Positions 1 to 8,233 of a stretch of 49,880 nucleotides of DNA are shown here, in pieces. The stretch's first letter is position 1. The number at the start of each line of letters is the position of its first letter. The position numbers and the translations under genes are program-made. This DNA comes from Bacillota bacterium (GTDB lineage Bacteria > Bacillota > UBA4882 > UBA10575). The notes under the pieces are model-generated. The model was not told where the DNA came from. It saw only the letters and a list, made by a program, of their open reading frames with translations, and ran no database searches. The stretch covers positions 1-49,880 of the forward strand of contig JAKOVI010000060.1 of the NCBI GenBank assembly GCA_029782135.1, written 5' to 3'.

Positions 1-1521
1 GAACCGGCCTGCGCCAGTCCGACCCTTTTGACCAAAATTTTGCGAGAAGATTGGGGCTTTGAAGGTCATGTCGTCTCCGACTGTGGCGCGATCCGGGATT
101 TTCACCGGCACCATAAGATCACCGCAACGCCGGAAGAGTCGGCCGCCCTGGCGGTGAATAACGGATGCGATTTAAACTGCGGAGAGGTCTTCTGGCATCT
201 GGTCAAAGCCGTCGAAGATGGCCTGATCAATGAAGAAACGATCGACCAATCGCTGGCCCGCTTACTGAAGACCCGGATGAAACTGGGAATGTTTGACCCG
301 CCGGAGATGGTACCCTATACATCCATCCCTTATGAACGGAATGATTGTGAGGAACACCGTGTCCTGGCTTTAGAAGCAGCCCGGAAATCGATCGTGTTAT
401 TAAAAAATCAGGATGCTTTGCTCCCGCTGAACAAGGACGAACTCAGGACGATCGCCGTGATCGGACCGAATGCCGACCATCAGCCGTCATTATTAGGCAA
501 TTATCACGGCCTTCCTTCCCGCGCGGTCACGCCCCTGGCCGGAATCCGTGCGGCGGTGGGAGATAAAGTGAAAGTCCTGTATGCAGAGGGCTGCAAACTG
601 AACGAAACACAAAAAAGGCACTATGGCGAATACCCCACCAGCGGGTTTGCCGAGGCGATGGCCGCCGCGGAGCGGGCTGATGTTGTCATCTTGTGTCTGG
701 GCCTTTCCCCCGAGTTGGAGGGGGAAGAAGGCGCCGCCGCCAATTCCGACGCCGGTGGGGACCGGAGCACGTTAAACTTACCCGGCGTCCAGGAAGAACT
801 ATGCCAAGCGCTGCTGGCAACCGGTAAGCCGGTGGTGTTGGTCCTGCTGAACGGTAGTCCCCTGACGATTAACCAGGCACAGGAGAAGGTGCCGGCGATT
901 CTTGAGGTCTGGTACCCCGGGGAAGAAGGCGGGACCGCCCTTGCGGAAGTGCTCTTTGGGGATTATAACCCGGCCGGCCGCTTACCGGTCACCTTTGTCC
1001 AATCCGTCGACCAGTTGCCGCCGTTCACCGATTACCGGATGGCGGGGCGCACCTATCGCTACATGACGGCGGAACCGCTTTATCCCTTCGGTTACGGCCT
1101 GAGTTATACGGAGTTCGCTTACCGGAATCTGCGTCTAACTCCTTGGAAAGTCGACACTGCCGACTGGGAAGATCTTACCGTCGCGGTCGAAGTGGAAAAC
1201 CGCGGAGCACGTGCCGGCGAAGAGGTAGTGCAGGTCTATGTCAAAGCTGAGGAAGCTTCGGTTCCAGGACCGCGGTGGGCGCTGAAGGGCTTTCGACGGA
1301 TCCGGCTTGAAGCAGGCGCTACGGCGGAGGTGAAGTTTACCCTGGACCGCCGGGCGCTGGCGATCTTCGATCAGGAAGGGAAATGCTGGCTGGGGCCTGG
1401 GAAGTTTATCATCTATGTTGGCGGCCAACAACCGGATGCGCGGAGCAGGGAACTGACAGGGAAAGAAGTGCTTGCCGCCGAGTTGGAAGTGACCGGTACG
1501 GCCGTGCGCCTGGAGGATTAG
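1..1521 (+). CDS. Glycoside hydrolase family 3 (beta-xylosidase/beta-glucosidase type), 5' end outside window
   Basis: The reading frame is open from base 1, so the true start lies upstream; 506 residues are visible. The first residues (PACASPTLL, then LREDWGF and VVSDCGAI) are the end of the GH3 catalytic barrel. Asp27 of the visible part (bases 79-81) is the expected nucleophile. A GH3 C-terminal sandwich domain follows (SIVLLKNQ, AVIGPNA). The last ~110 residues form the fibronectin-III-like domain common in this family (EEVVQVYV, LKGFRRI). GH3 enzymes of this type remove beta-linked glucose or xylose, sometimes arabinose, from oligosaccharide ends. No signal peptide can be judged. The GH43 gene follows at once, suggesting one hemicellulose operon. 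Exact sugar specificity is not readable from sequence. Confidence 0.93.
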   Translation, partial: EPACASPTLLTKILREDWGFEGHVVSDCGAIRDFHRHHKITATPEESAALAVNNGCDLNCGEVFWHLVKAVEDGLINEETIDQSLARLLKTRMKLGMFDPPEMVPYTSIPYERNDCEEHRVLALEAARKSIVLLKNQDALLPLNKDELRTIAVIGPNADHQPSLLGNYHGLPSRAVTPLAGIRAAVGDKVKVLYAEGCKLNETQKRHYGEYPTSGFAEAMAAAERADVVILCLGLSPELEGEEGAAANSDAGGDRSTLNLPGVQEELCQALLATGKPVVLVLLNGSPLTINQAQEKVPAILEVWYPGEEGGTALAEVLFGDYNPAGRLPVTFVQSVDQLPPFTDYRMAGRTYRYMTAEPLYPFGYGLSYTEFAYRNLRLTPWKVDTADWEDLTVAVEVENRGARAGEEVVQVYVKAEEASVPGPRWALKGFRRIRLEAGATAEVKFTLDRRALAIFDQEGKCWLGPGKFIIYVGGQQPDARSRELTGKEVLAAELEVTGTAVRLED

Positions 1522-1622
1522 ATAGGCGGGAGAAGACAAAAACTGCCAGGATGCACCCGGATCAAGACGGGAAAAAGGTTCGGAATGGTGTACAGCCACC
1601 AGTGAACGGGAGGTTGGTGTTT

Positions 1623-2507
1623 TTGCAGAGCAGTGCGATCCAGATTCGTGATCCCTTTATCCTACCGGTCGAGGATGAGGGTTTATATTACCTGTACGGA
1701 ACGACCGACCCCAACTGCTGGGGGGAGCAGGCCGTGGGATTTGATGCTTATACCAGCAAGGATCTCGAGGAATGGGAGGGCCCCTTTCCGGTCTTCCGGC
1801 CGGAACCCGGTTTTTGGGCGGACCGGAACTTCTGGGCGCCGGAGGTCTACCACTATAACGGAAGATACTTTATGTTCGCCAGCTTTAAAGCGGCGGGGGT
1901 CTGCCGGGGGACGCAGATCCTGGTGGCCGCGACCCCGCTGGGCCCCTTTCAACCCTACAGTGCCGGGCCGGTGACGCCCCGGGACTGGGAATGCCTGGAC
2001 GGAACCTTGTACCTGGACCGCCAAGGCGACCCTTGGATCGTCTTTTGTCACGAATGGGTCCAGGTTGTTGACGGGGAGATCTGGGCCCAGCGTTTGGACC
2101 GGAATTTACAAAGGACGGTTGGCGACCCGGTCTTGCTCTTTAAAGCTTCCACCGCACCCTGGACCCGGCCGCACCGCCGGAAGTTTGGCGGGGTGGAAAA
2201 GGATGGTTTCGTCACGGATGGTCCTTTCCTCTACCAAACTGCCGGGCGGGCGCTCCTCATGCTCTGGTCAAGCCGGGGAGAAGCAGGTTATGCCCTCGGG
2301 ATCGCGCGCAGTGAGGACGGGAACATCCGCGGGCCATGGCAGCACGAGGCGGAGCCCTTATACAAACAAGACGGCGGGCACGGGATGGTCTTTACGGCCT
2401 TTGATGGCCGCTTAATGCTGACCCTGCATGCCCCGAACAAGACCCCTGCGGAGCGTCCCCGGTTTTTCCCCTTAAGGGAGATTAACGGCCGGCTGAGGAT
2501 CAGTTAA
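1623..2507 (+). CDS. Glycoside hydrolase family 43 protein
   Basis: About 294 residues matching the GH43 five-bladed propeller: IRDPFIL near the N-terminus carries the usual Asp base, and WAPEVY, CLDGTLYLD and GGHGMVF follow. The family cleaves arabinose or xylose from arabinan, xylan or arabinoxylan oligosaccharides. No signal peptide is seen, so it probably acts in the cytoplasm on imported oligosaccharides. I chose TTG at 1623 because GGGAGG at 1608-1613 lies 9 bases upstream; an in-frame ATG at 1551 has a poorer ribosome site and would add 24 residues. The position where many family members have the general-acid Glu (EGP) reads VTDGPF, so the acid may be Asp or lie elsewhere. Probably co-transcribed with the GH3 gene. 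Confidence 0.88.
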   Translation: MQSSAIQIRDPFILPVEDEGLYYLYGTTDPNCWGEQAVGFDAYTSKDLEEWEGPFPVFRPEPGFWADRNFWAPEVYHYNGRYFMFASFKAAGVCRGTQILVAATPLGPFQPYSAGPVTPRDWECLDGTLYLDRQGDPWIVFCHEWVQVVDGEIWAQRLDRNLQRTVGDPVLLFKASTAPWTRPHRRKFGGVEKDGFVTDGPFLYQTAGRALLMLWSSRGEAGYALGIARSEDGNIRGPWQHEAEPLYKQDGGHGMVFTAFDGRLMLTLHAPNKTPAERPRFFPLREINGRLRIS

Positions 2508-2551
2508 AAATTGGCTGGATTTGCTGTTAGTGAAGTTTCTATAAAAAACGG

Positions 2552-2574
2552 GAAAGACCCGATACGGGTCTTTC
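2552..2574. terminator. Stem-loop terminator between convergent genes
   Basis: A perfect 9-bp stem (GAAAGACCC / GGGTCTTTC) with a five-base loop, preceded by an A-rich run and followed by a short T-rich stretch. It sits between the GH43 stop and the M3 peptidase stop and could serve both strands. Confidence 0.75.
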
Positions 2575-2613
2575 TTCATACTTCTTCTTGCTGCCGTTTC
2601 CGTTTTTTAATTC

Positions 2614-4311
2614 TTATAACTTGCGGTCATTGACCCCGGCGAGCCATTCTTCGACGACGGGGAGGACGGCTTCGAGACAACCGGCGGCGAACGGGTTCTT
2701 CAGGCCGGCGAGGGCGACCAGTTCAAGAAAGGGACGGCTGCCGCCGGCCTGACAGAGCCGCAGATAATCCTGCCAGGCCGTTTCCCGGCAGCGCTGGGCT
2801 TTTACCCAGAACTGCAGGGCGCAGACCTGAGCCAGGGTGTAGTCGATGTAATAGAACGGATCGGTGAAGATGTGACCCTGGCGGAACCAGAAACCGCCCC
2901 GCTCGAGAAATGCATTGTCCTCATAATCACGGTGGACAAGGTACTGGCGCTCAATTTCCCGCCAGGTTTGTTTCCGGTCGGCGGGGGAAGCCGCCGGGTG
3001 CTCGTAGACCCAGTGCTGAAACTCGTCAACCGTCGCGCCGTAAGGGATAAAGAGAATCGCCCCGCTCAAATGGGCGAATTTGTACTTGGTCTCTTCGTCC
3101 AGGAAGAAGAGCTTCATCCACGGCCAGGTTAAGAACTCCATGCTCATCGAGTGGATTTCACAAGCCTCGAGCGTCGGCCAGCGGTACTCGGGTACCTCAA
3201 AATGACGGCTGCTGTAGACCTGAAAGGCATGGCCCACTTCGTGGGTGAGGACATCGATATCACCCGAGGTCCCATTGAAATTGGCGAAGATAAAGGGTGC
3301 CTGATACTTACTGATGTAAGTGGCATACCCGCCGCCGGCTTTTCCCTTTTTCGCGAGTAAATCGAGGAGTTCGCTTTGGACCATGAAAGAGAAGAAGGCC
3401 CCGGTTTCCGGCGAGAGTTCGTTATACATCTGTTGGCCGCGCGCGAGGATCCATTCCGGGCCGCCCTGCGGAACGGCGTTGCCGGTCAAAAAGTTTAAAG
3501 GCTCATCATAGTATTTGAGCGCGGGCAGTTGCAACCTTTCCGCCTGCCGCCAGCGCAACTCGGTGGCCAGGGGGACCAGTTTCTCCCGGATCTGCCGGCG
3601 GTAGCCGGCCACCATTTCGGCATTGTAATCCGAACGGCCAAGGCGGGCATAGCCGACTTCGATAAAGTTTTTAAACCCAAGCTTCCGGGCGATTTGATCC
3701 CGGACATTGACCAACTGGTTGTAAATCCGGTCGAACTCTTCCTCGTTCGCCAGGAAAAACCCGGTATATGCTTCCTGGGCACTTTTCCGCCGGTCGCGCT
3801 CCTTTGCTTCCAGGAAGGGTTCCATCTGGGCGAGGTTGCGTTCTTCGCCTTCAAACCAGATCCGGGCGGACGCCCGCAGCCGGGTGTATTCACTGACCAG
3901 TTTGTTTTCTGTCTGTAAATCCCCGATAATTTCCGGGGAGAAGGTTTTCAGTTGCAGTTCGGCCAGGCGGAACAGTTGCTTACCCAACTTCGCTTCGAGG
4001 GCCGGGCGGTAGGGAGAGCCAACTAGCGCTTGATAATACCGGTGGATTAAGCCTTCGTAAACCGGGGCCACCTCGTCAAAAAAGTCGTTCTCCGCCCGGT
4101 AATAGGGATCCGTGGTATCGAGCGAGTGCCGGATCCGGGCGAGGGTGGACATTGATTCAAACTCGCTCCGCAGGGCATTGATCTCCTTCATCGCCGCTTC
4201 CTGCCCGGCGCCGGAAGCGGCCTGCGAAAAAGCGTTGAGAAGGCGGTTAAACTCCGCTTCCAGTTCTTCCATCGCCGGCCGTTCGTAACGGTATTCCTTA
4301 AAGGTTAGCAA
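2614..4311 (-). CDS. M3 family oligoendopeptidase
   Basis: Zinc peptidase of family M3B that trims short peptides in the cytoplasm. The zinc motif HEVGH is at about residues 357-361 and the downstream EACEIHS supplies the third ligand, as in the M3 consensus. From the TTG at 4311 the protein is 565 residues, typical for this subgroup. That start is supported by AAAGGAGG eight bases upstream; the longer frame from ATG 4347 would read through this ribosome site. No signal peptide or membrane segment is evident. The mug gene ends 49 bases upstream on the same strand, so the two may share a transcript. Confidence 0.93.
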   Translation of the reverse strand: MLTFKEYRYERPAMEELEAEFNRLLNAFSQAASGAGQEAAMKEINALRSEFESMSTLARIRHSLDTTDPYYRAENDFFDEVAPVYEGLIHRYYQALVGSPYRPALEAKLGKQLFRLAELQLKTFSPEIIGDLQTENKLVSEYTRLRASARIWFEGEERNLAQMEPFLEAKERDRRKSAQEAYTGFFLANEEEFDRIYNQLVNVRDQIARKLGFKNFIEVGYARLGRSDYNAEMVAGYRRQIREKLVPLATELRWRQAERLQLPALKYYDEPLNFLTGNAVPQGGPEWILARGQQMYNELSPETGAFFSFMVQSELLDLLAKKGKAGGGYATYISKYQAPFIFANFNGTSGDIDVLTHEVGHAFQVYSSRHFEVPEYRWPTLEACEIHSMSMEFLTWPWMKLFFLDEETKYKFAHLSGAILFIPYGATVDEFQHWVYEHPAASPADRKQTWREIERQYLVHRDYEDNAFLERGGFWFRQGHIFTDPFYYIDYTLAQVCALQFWVKAQRCRETAWQDYLRLCQAGGSRPFLELVALAGLKNPFAAGCLEAVLPVVEEWLAGVNDRKL

Positions 4312-4360
4312 CAGGCAGACCTCCTTTTGAGGGTGGAGAGTATTCACTCCGGGGCGGTTG

Positions 4361-4882
4361 TCAGTCCCGTTCTTGCGCGTCGAGCAGTCGCCGCAAGGCG
4401 CAAAACCAGTTCAATTTCTCCGTCTCCGGGAGGCGATTCAGGCCGCTGGTGGAGGGGAGGACAAAATCCATTACCCCGTCGACGACCGGGCAATCCTGGA
4501 GGCCGTGGCAGACCCGGGAACGGCCGGAGAAATTTTTATAGACCCCGATCCCTACATAGGCGGCGATCAGCGGCCGGTACTGTTCGATTTTCTCCCGGAG
4601 GATGACCGCCCCTTCCCGGTAGTCCTCGCGGGTGAGGTCTTTGATGCCAGCCGTGGGACGGGCGACCAGGTTGGTCAGGCCATAGCGGTAAAGGGGGAGG
4701 AGCTTGTGGTCATCCTGGAATGTGAGCGGTTGATCGATCAGTCCGGATTGGTATAAGAGCGGGAAAAAACGGTTACTGCGCCCAGCGTAGTGGTGACCGA
4801 GCATAGCTGAGCGTAACCCCGGATTATAACCGATAAAGAGAATTTTTAAGTCGTCGTCCAGATAATCGGGGAGGAGATTCAT
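4361..4882 (-). CDS. mug: Mismatch-specific uracil/thymine DNA glycosylase (Mug/TDG family)
   Basis: A 173-residue base-excision repair enzyme that removes uracil or thymine from G:U/G:T mispairs. The N-terminal motif reads GYNPG (residues 18-22), a variant of the family's GINPG with the catalytic Asn20 kept. The second active-site loop reads PSTSGLNR (143-150), close to the NPSGLNR consensus. Length matches bacterial Mug. Start ATG 4882 follows AGAAGGGG; a TTG one codon earlier is less likely. It lies between an iron-related membrane protein and a peptidase, with no obvious functional link. Confidence 0.9.
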   Translation of the reverse strand: MNLLPDYLDDDLKILFIGYNPGLRSAMLGHHYAGRSNRFFPLLYQSGLIDQPLTFQDDHKLLPLYRYGLTNLVARPTAGIKDLTREDYREGAVILREKIEQYRPLIAAYVGIGVYKNFSGRSRVCHGLQDCPVVDGVMDFVLPSTSGLNRLPETEKLNWFCALRRLLDAQERD

Positions 4883-4914
4883 CAAACCCCTTCTTTTTTT
4901 TGTCTAGTTTTTGC

Positions 4915-5790
4915 CTAAACCTCGATCCCCATGAAGGTCCGGATTAGGTAGCCAATGAAAAAGCTCAGCGCGGCAACGCCGAGGCTGATCGCGGTCATTT
5001 CCAGAAAACGCTGGCGGAAAGAGAGATCCTTGGCGACAGCAAGATAAAAATTGAAGACCATGATAATCAGGACGGCGGCCACTAAGGTGAGGATCAAAGC
5101 AGAAAAGAAGTTGCCGGTCAAAAGGTAGGGCAGGATCAAACAGATTACGGTCAGGACATAAGCAGCCCAGGTGTAAAGGGCGGACTTAAAAGACTCCTGG
5201 GAGTCGTTCCCTTCAGCCTTCGTGGACAAATACTCGGAAGCTCCCATGGAAAAGGAGGCCGCAACGCCGGTGATTAAACCGGTCAGCGCAATCAACTTTG
5301 TATTCTGGAGGGCAAAGGTCAGCCCGGCGAGGGTTCCGGTGAGTTCCACCAAGGCATCGTTCAGTCCCAGGACAATCGAGCTGACATAATTGAGGCGCTC
5401 TTCGGCGATGAGATTGAGCAGTTGATGTTCGTGTTCTTCTTCCTCGGACGCAAACTGTTTCAATTCCGGGATCTCGACTTTCATACCGAGTTTCTCGTAT
5501 GCTTGGTGGGCCCGCTCTTCTCCCCGTTCCATCAATTTGAGGCCAAAGGTTAACCCGAAGAGACGGGCGATCCAGTAATATTTGAAGATCCGCCATTGCC
5601 GCGGCTTTACCTTCTGTCCGGTATATTTCTGGTAAATGTCATGATGGCGGAGCTCATCCGTGGCGATTTGTTGCAGCACCTTCCGGTTATGTTCATCCTT
5701 CGCCTGCCGGGCCAGTCGTTGGTAGAGGTAGTATTCGGTCAGTTCGTTCTGCTGGAAGATTAGCAGTTGTTCTAATGTCTCCGGTGCCAT
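4915..5790 (-). CDS. Ferritin-like/VIT1-CCC1 family membrane protein
   Basis: About 291 residues in two parts. Residues 1 to ~135 are a helical ferritin/rubrerythrin-like domain with Glu and His positions suited to a di-metal site (NELTEYY, TDELRHHDIY, EEEEHEH). Residues ~140-290 form a VIT1/CCC1 membrane domain with about five transmembrane segments (GLNDALVELTG, SMGASEYLSTKAE). Family members move iron or manganese across the membrane; the ferritin-like half may sense or load the metal. ATG 5790 is preferred (GGAG eight bases upstream) over GTG 5799, which overlaps that site. Divergent from the metal-uptake operon, which suggests a shared metal-homeostasis theme, but co-regulation is not shown. 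Confidence 0.9.
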   Translation of the reverse strand: MAPETLEQLLIFQQNELTEYYLYQRLARQAKDEHNRKVLQQIATDELRHHDIYQKYTGQKVKPRQWRIFKYYWIARLFGLTFGLKLMERGEERAHQAYEKLGMKVEIPELKQFASEEEEHEHQLLNLIAEERLNYVSSIVLGLNDALVELTGTLAGLTFALQNTKLIALTGLITGVAASFSMGASEYLSTKAEGNDSQESFKSALYTWAAYVLTVICLILPYLLTGNFFSALILTLVAAVLIIMVFNFYLAVAKDLSFRQRFLEMTAISLGVAALSFFIGYLIRTFMGIEV

Positions 5791-5835
5791 GCGTTTCACT
5801 CCAATCTGTGTTGAAATTTATATCCCCGAATTTTT

Positions 5836-5864
5836 ATCGTAACATAATATCCAGCCATATGCAA
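5836..5864 (-). promoter_or_regulatory. Possible promoter for the ferritin-like/VIT1 gene
   Basis: On the minus strand TTGCAT (5859-5864) and TACGAT (5836-5841) are separated by 17 bases, about 45 bases before the start codon. The match is moderate. The rest of the 323-base gap 5791-6113 holds only this, the repeat-bearing promoter at 5983-6034 and no gene I can support. Confidence 0.35.
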
Positions 5865-5982
5865 TTTTAAAAGATTTAACCTTTGAAGATGCTGCGCACG
5901 GTTTACCGCAAAAGTCGATCCCACAGCCCTCTTGCCGATCGTTTGTTGGATAGAAAGACGGAAACCCGGATAAATTATTAAC

Positions 5983-6034
5983 TTGACAGTGATAATACAT
6001 TGTAATACCATAACAGTAATACATAGTAATACAT
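5983..6034 (+). promoter_or_regulatory. Promoter overlaid by four TAATACAT direct repeats (likely metal-regulator operator)
   Basis: TTGACA at 5983-5988 and TACCAT at 6006-6011 have a 17-base spacer. Direct repeats of TAATACAT begin at 5993, 6003 (one inserted C), 6017 and 6027, giving spacings of 10, 14 and 10. The pairs are one helical turn apart and cover the spacer, the -10 box and the start region, a layout expected for repression. The downstream gene encodes a ribbon-helix-helix protein, a family that binds short repeats as tandem dimers, so autoregulation is inferred. Confidence 0.65.
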
Positions 6035-6113
6035 GACTTTTCGACGGCGACTTTTCAACTTCAGAAAGCGGTGGCGAAAAAGTCAGTGCCAGGTCGTTGG
6101 GGGAGGCCGGAAA

Positions 6114-6380
6114 ATGAAAGAGAAAAAGAAACAGGAAGTTATCACTTTTAAAGTCGAAGCGGAACTCGGCAAGGCGATGGAGGGGATTCCCAACCGTTCC
6201 GAGTTTATCCGGAATGCAATCTTAGCAGCCTTGAGAAACACTTGCCCTTTGTGCCGGGGAACAGGGATCCTCACCCCCGAACAACAAAAACACTGGAATA
6301 ATTTTGCCGAAAAGCACACGATCAAAAAATGTGACGAATGCCACTCATTTCACCTGGTTTGCGAATTGGAGAACAAATAG
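6114..6380 (+). CDS. Ribbon-helix-helix regulator with Cys/His metal-binding tail
   Basis: An 88-residue protein. Residues ~7-42 fit a CopG/NikR-type ribbon-helix-helix (QEVITFKVEAEL strand, NRSEFIRNAILAAL helix). The C-terminal half has two metal-ligand clusters: C44-x2-C47 followed by GTG, and C73-x2-C76-H77-x2-H80-x2-C83. This arrangement suggests a structural or sensory zinc site. It heads the znuA-znuC-znuB genes, ending 24 bases before znuA, so I infer a zinc-responsive repressor of metal uptake. ATG 6114 is set by GGGGGAGG seven bases upstream. No effector domain of NikR type (ACT) is present. Metal identity is not proven. Confidence 0.85.
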   Translation: MKEKKKQEVITFKVEAELGKAMEGIPNRSEFIRNAILAALRNTCPLCRGTGILTPEQQKHWNNFAEKHTIKKCDECHSFHLVCELENK

Positions 6381-6404
6381 CGGGCGTTTATGGGAGGAAG
6401 AAAA

Positions 6405-7361
6405 ATGGTCAATAACGACAAGAAACGGCGTTGGATCTTTCTGCTGCCGGTGCTTGTGGCGATTATAGCGGTGATCGTCAGTTCGGGGCGGCAAAACGGA
6501 ACCCGCAGGTCTCAGGAAGAAAACGGGTCCTTGAAGGTGTTTGTTAGTATTCTCCCGCAAAAATACTTTGTGGAAAAAATCGGTGGCAAGCTGGTCAAGG
6601 TGGGGGTACTGGTTGGTCCGGGACAGAACCACGACAGTTATGAACCATTACCGAAACAGATGGCGGCCTTGGCCGAAGCGGACCTTTTCTTCCGGATCGG
6701 CGTCCCTTTTGAAGCGGTCTTAATCGACCGGATTCAGGAGCTCAACCCAAGCCTGAAGGTGGTCGACACCAGGGAAGGGATCACCTTGCGTCCGATTGAA
6801 GGGGCGCACCGGCACGGGGCGGCGGAGGAGGGAAGCGATACGGCGGTCCCGGAACCCGTTGACCGCGATGAGGTGAAGGACCCACATATCTGGCTCGACC
6901 CGCTGCTCGTTAAGATCCAGGCGGAAACGATCTGCCGGGCCCTCATCACCCTTGATCCGGATCATCAGGCTTTCTATGAAGAGAACCTCCGCCGCTTTCA
7001 AGCCGAGCTTGACGGGTTGGACCGGGAGTTGGCGGAGGTTTTCCGGGCGGCGAAGGTCGACAAGATCATGGTCTATCATCCGGCTTGGGGTTATCTCACC
7101 GACCGTTACGGGCTGGAACAAATCCCGATTGAGGTGGAAGGGAAGGAACCGGGCCCCCAACAGTTAGCCCAGGTTATTGAACGGGCCAAACGGGAAGGGA
7201 TTCGGGTTGTCTTTGTGCAAAGCCAGTTTGACACCAGGGCGGCCGAGTCTGTTGCCCGGGCGGTCAATGCGCAAGTTGTGACGCTCGATCCGTTGGCCGA
7301 AGATTATCTGACGAACTTGCGCCAGATGGCCGAGGCGCTTGCCCGGGGGTTGTCGCAATGA
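6405..7361 (+). CDS. znuA: Zinc (or manganese) ABC transporter substrate-binding protein
   Basis: A 318-residue cluster A-I metal-binding protein. It starts with a basic stretch and one hydrophobic segment (about 10-27), a signal anchor or uncleaved signal; no lipobox Cys is seen. Likely ligands are His76 (QNHDSYEP), His161 (DPHIWLDP), His225 (VYHPAWGY) and an acidic residue near the C-terminus. A short His/acid-rich loop (HRHG and following residues) precedes His161, as in zinc-type rather than manganese-type proteins. ATG 6405 has GGGAGG seven bases upstream; an ATG at 6390 lies before that site. Its stop overlaps znuC. Confidence 0.92.
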   Translation: MVNNDKKRRWIFLLPVLVAIIAVIVSSGRQNGTRRSQEENGSLKVFVSILPQKYFVEKIGGKLVKVGVLVGPGQNHDSYEPLPKQMAALAEADLFFRIGVPFEAVLIDRIQELNPSLKVVDTREGITLRPIEGAHRHGAAEEGSDTAVPEPVDRDEVKDPHIWLDPLLVKIQAETICRALITLDPDHQAFYEENLRRFQAELDGLDRELAEVFRAAKVDKIMVYHPAWGYLTDRYGLEQIPIEVEGKEPGPQQLAQVIERAKREGIRVVFVQSQFDTRAAESVARAVNAQVVTLDPLAEDYLTNLRQMAEALARGLSQ

Positions 7362-8083
7362 CAAAGGTATTGGAGATAAATGAGGTCAGTTTTGCCTATG
7401 AACGCCGTTTAATCCTGGACCGGATCGATTTAATGGTTGAAGCGGGCGATTTTTTTGCGGTGATTGGACCGAACGGCGGGGGGAAGACGACGCTGCTCCG
7501 CCTAATCCTGGGCAGTATCGAACCGGTGCGCGGAACAGTCCGGCTTTTTGGGCAATCTCCGCAGAAAACGAGCCGGTTAGCCGGGTATGTCCCGCAGTCC
7601 GTTGATCTGGAAAAAGATTTTCCGGTATCGGTCTTGGAAGTGGTCCTGATGGGCCGGATGTTAACGGGAAAGATCTTTCCCCGTTATTCGGCGGCGGATC
7701 ACGCAGCCGCGGAAGCAGCCCTGAAAGCGGTTGGCCTTCATGAACTGGGTGGGGCCAAGTTTGGTGAACTGTCGGGCGGGCAAAAACAACGAACGTTGAT
7801 TGCCCGTGCTTTGGTTTCCGACCCGCAACTCCTGATCTTGGATGAGCCGACCGCCAACCTTGACCACCGGGTCAAACTGGAGATTTATTCGCTGCTGAAA
7901 GAATTAAATCAGAAAGTGACCATTATTGTTGTCTCGCATGATCTTGGTTTAATCGCGTCCTATGTTAATAAAGTGGCTTACCTCAACCGGCGCCTGGTGC
8001 CGCACCCGCCCGGCAAGATCTCGCCGGCGAGCATTGCCGATTTATACCAACGGGCGGCGGCACCGCCCGGTGTCGTAGAGTGA
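7358..8083 (+). CDS. znuC: Zinc ABC transporter ATP-binding protein
   Basis: A 241-residue ABC ATPase: Walker A GPNGGGKTT (37-45), signature ELSGGQKQR and Walker B LLILDEPTANLD are all present. It overlaps the znuA stop by four bases (ATGA), so translation is coupled. It powers uptake through the permease encoded next. The gap of 150 bases before that permease is unusual for such an operon and contains a fragment shared with the inverted repeat at 22887-22961. Confidence 0.93.
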   Translation: MTKVLEINEVSFAYERRLILDRIDLMVEAGDFFAVIGPNGGGKTTLLRLILGSIEPVRGTVRLFGQSPQKTSRLAGYVPQSVDLEKDFPVSVLEVVLMGRMLTGKIFPRYSAADHAAAEAALKAVGLHELGGAKFGELSGGQKQRTLIARALVSDPQLLILDEPTANLDHRVKLEIYSLLKELNQKVTIIVVSHDLGLIASYVNKVAYLNRRLVPHPPGKISPASIADLYQRAAAPPGVVE

Positions 8084-8086
8084 ATT

Positions 8087-8099
8087 CATTCTGCCCCGG
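8087..8099 (+). repeat. Single arm of a dispersed palindromic element
   Basis: The 13 bases CATTCTGCCCCGG match the right arm of the 15-bp inverted repeat at 22887-22961. No second arm is visible nearby, so this would be a half copy. Thirteen matching bases are unlikely but not impossible by chance in 50 kb. Confidence 0.4.
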
Positions 8100-8233
8100 G
8101 ATGAAGAAAGGTTTACGAAGGAAGTTTCGATACGAGTCACGAGCAATATGACATCAAGATATAGTGGACAACTTGGAGATTAACAAACAAACGGCGAATC
8201 TAGCGTCAAGAACGGAAATGGTGTGATAAACCA

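Noticed and set aside
8084-8233. Separate promoter or small gene between znuC and znuB
   Set aside because: No convincing -35/-10 pair and no frame with a ribosome site.
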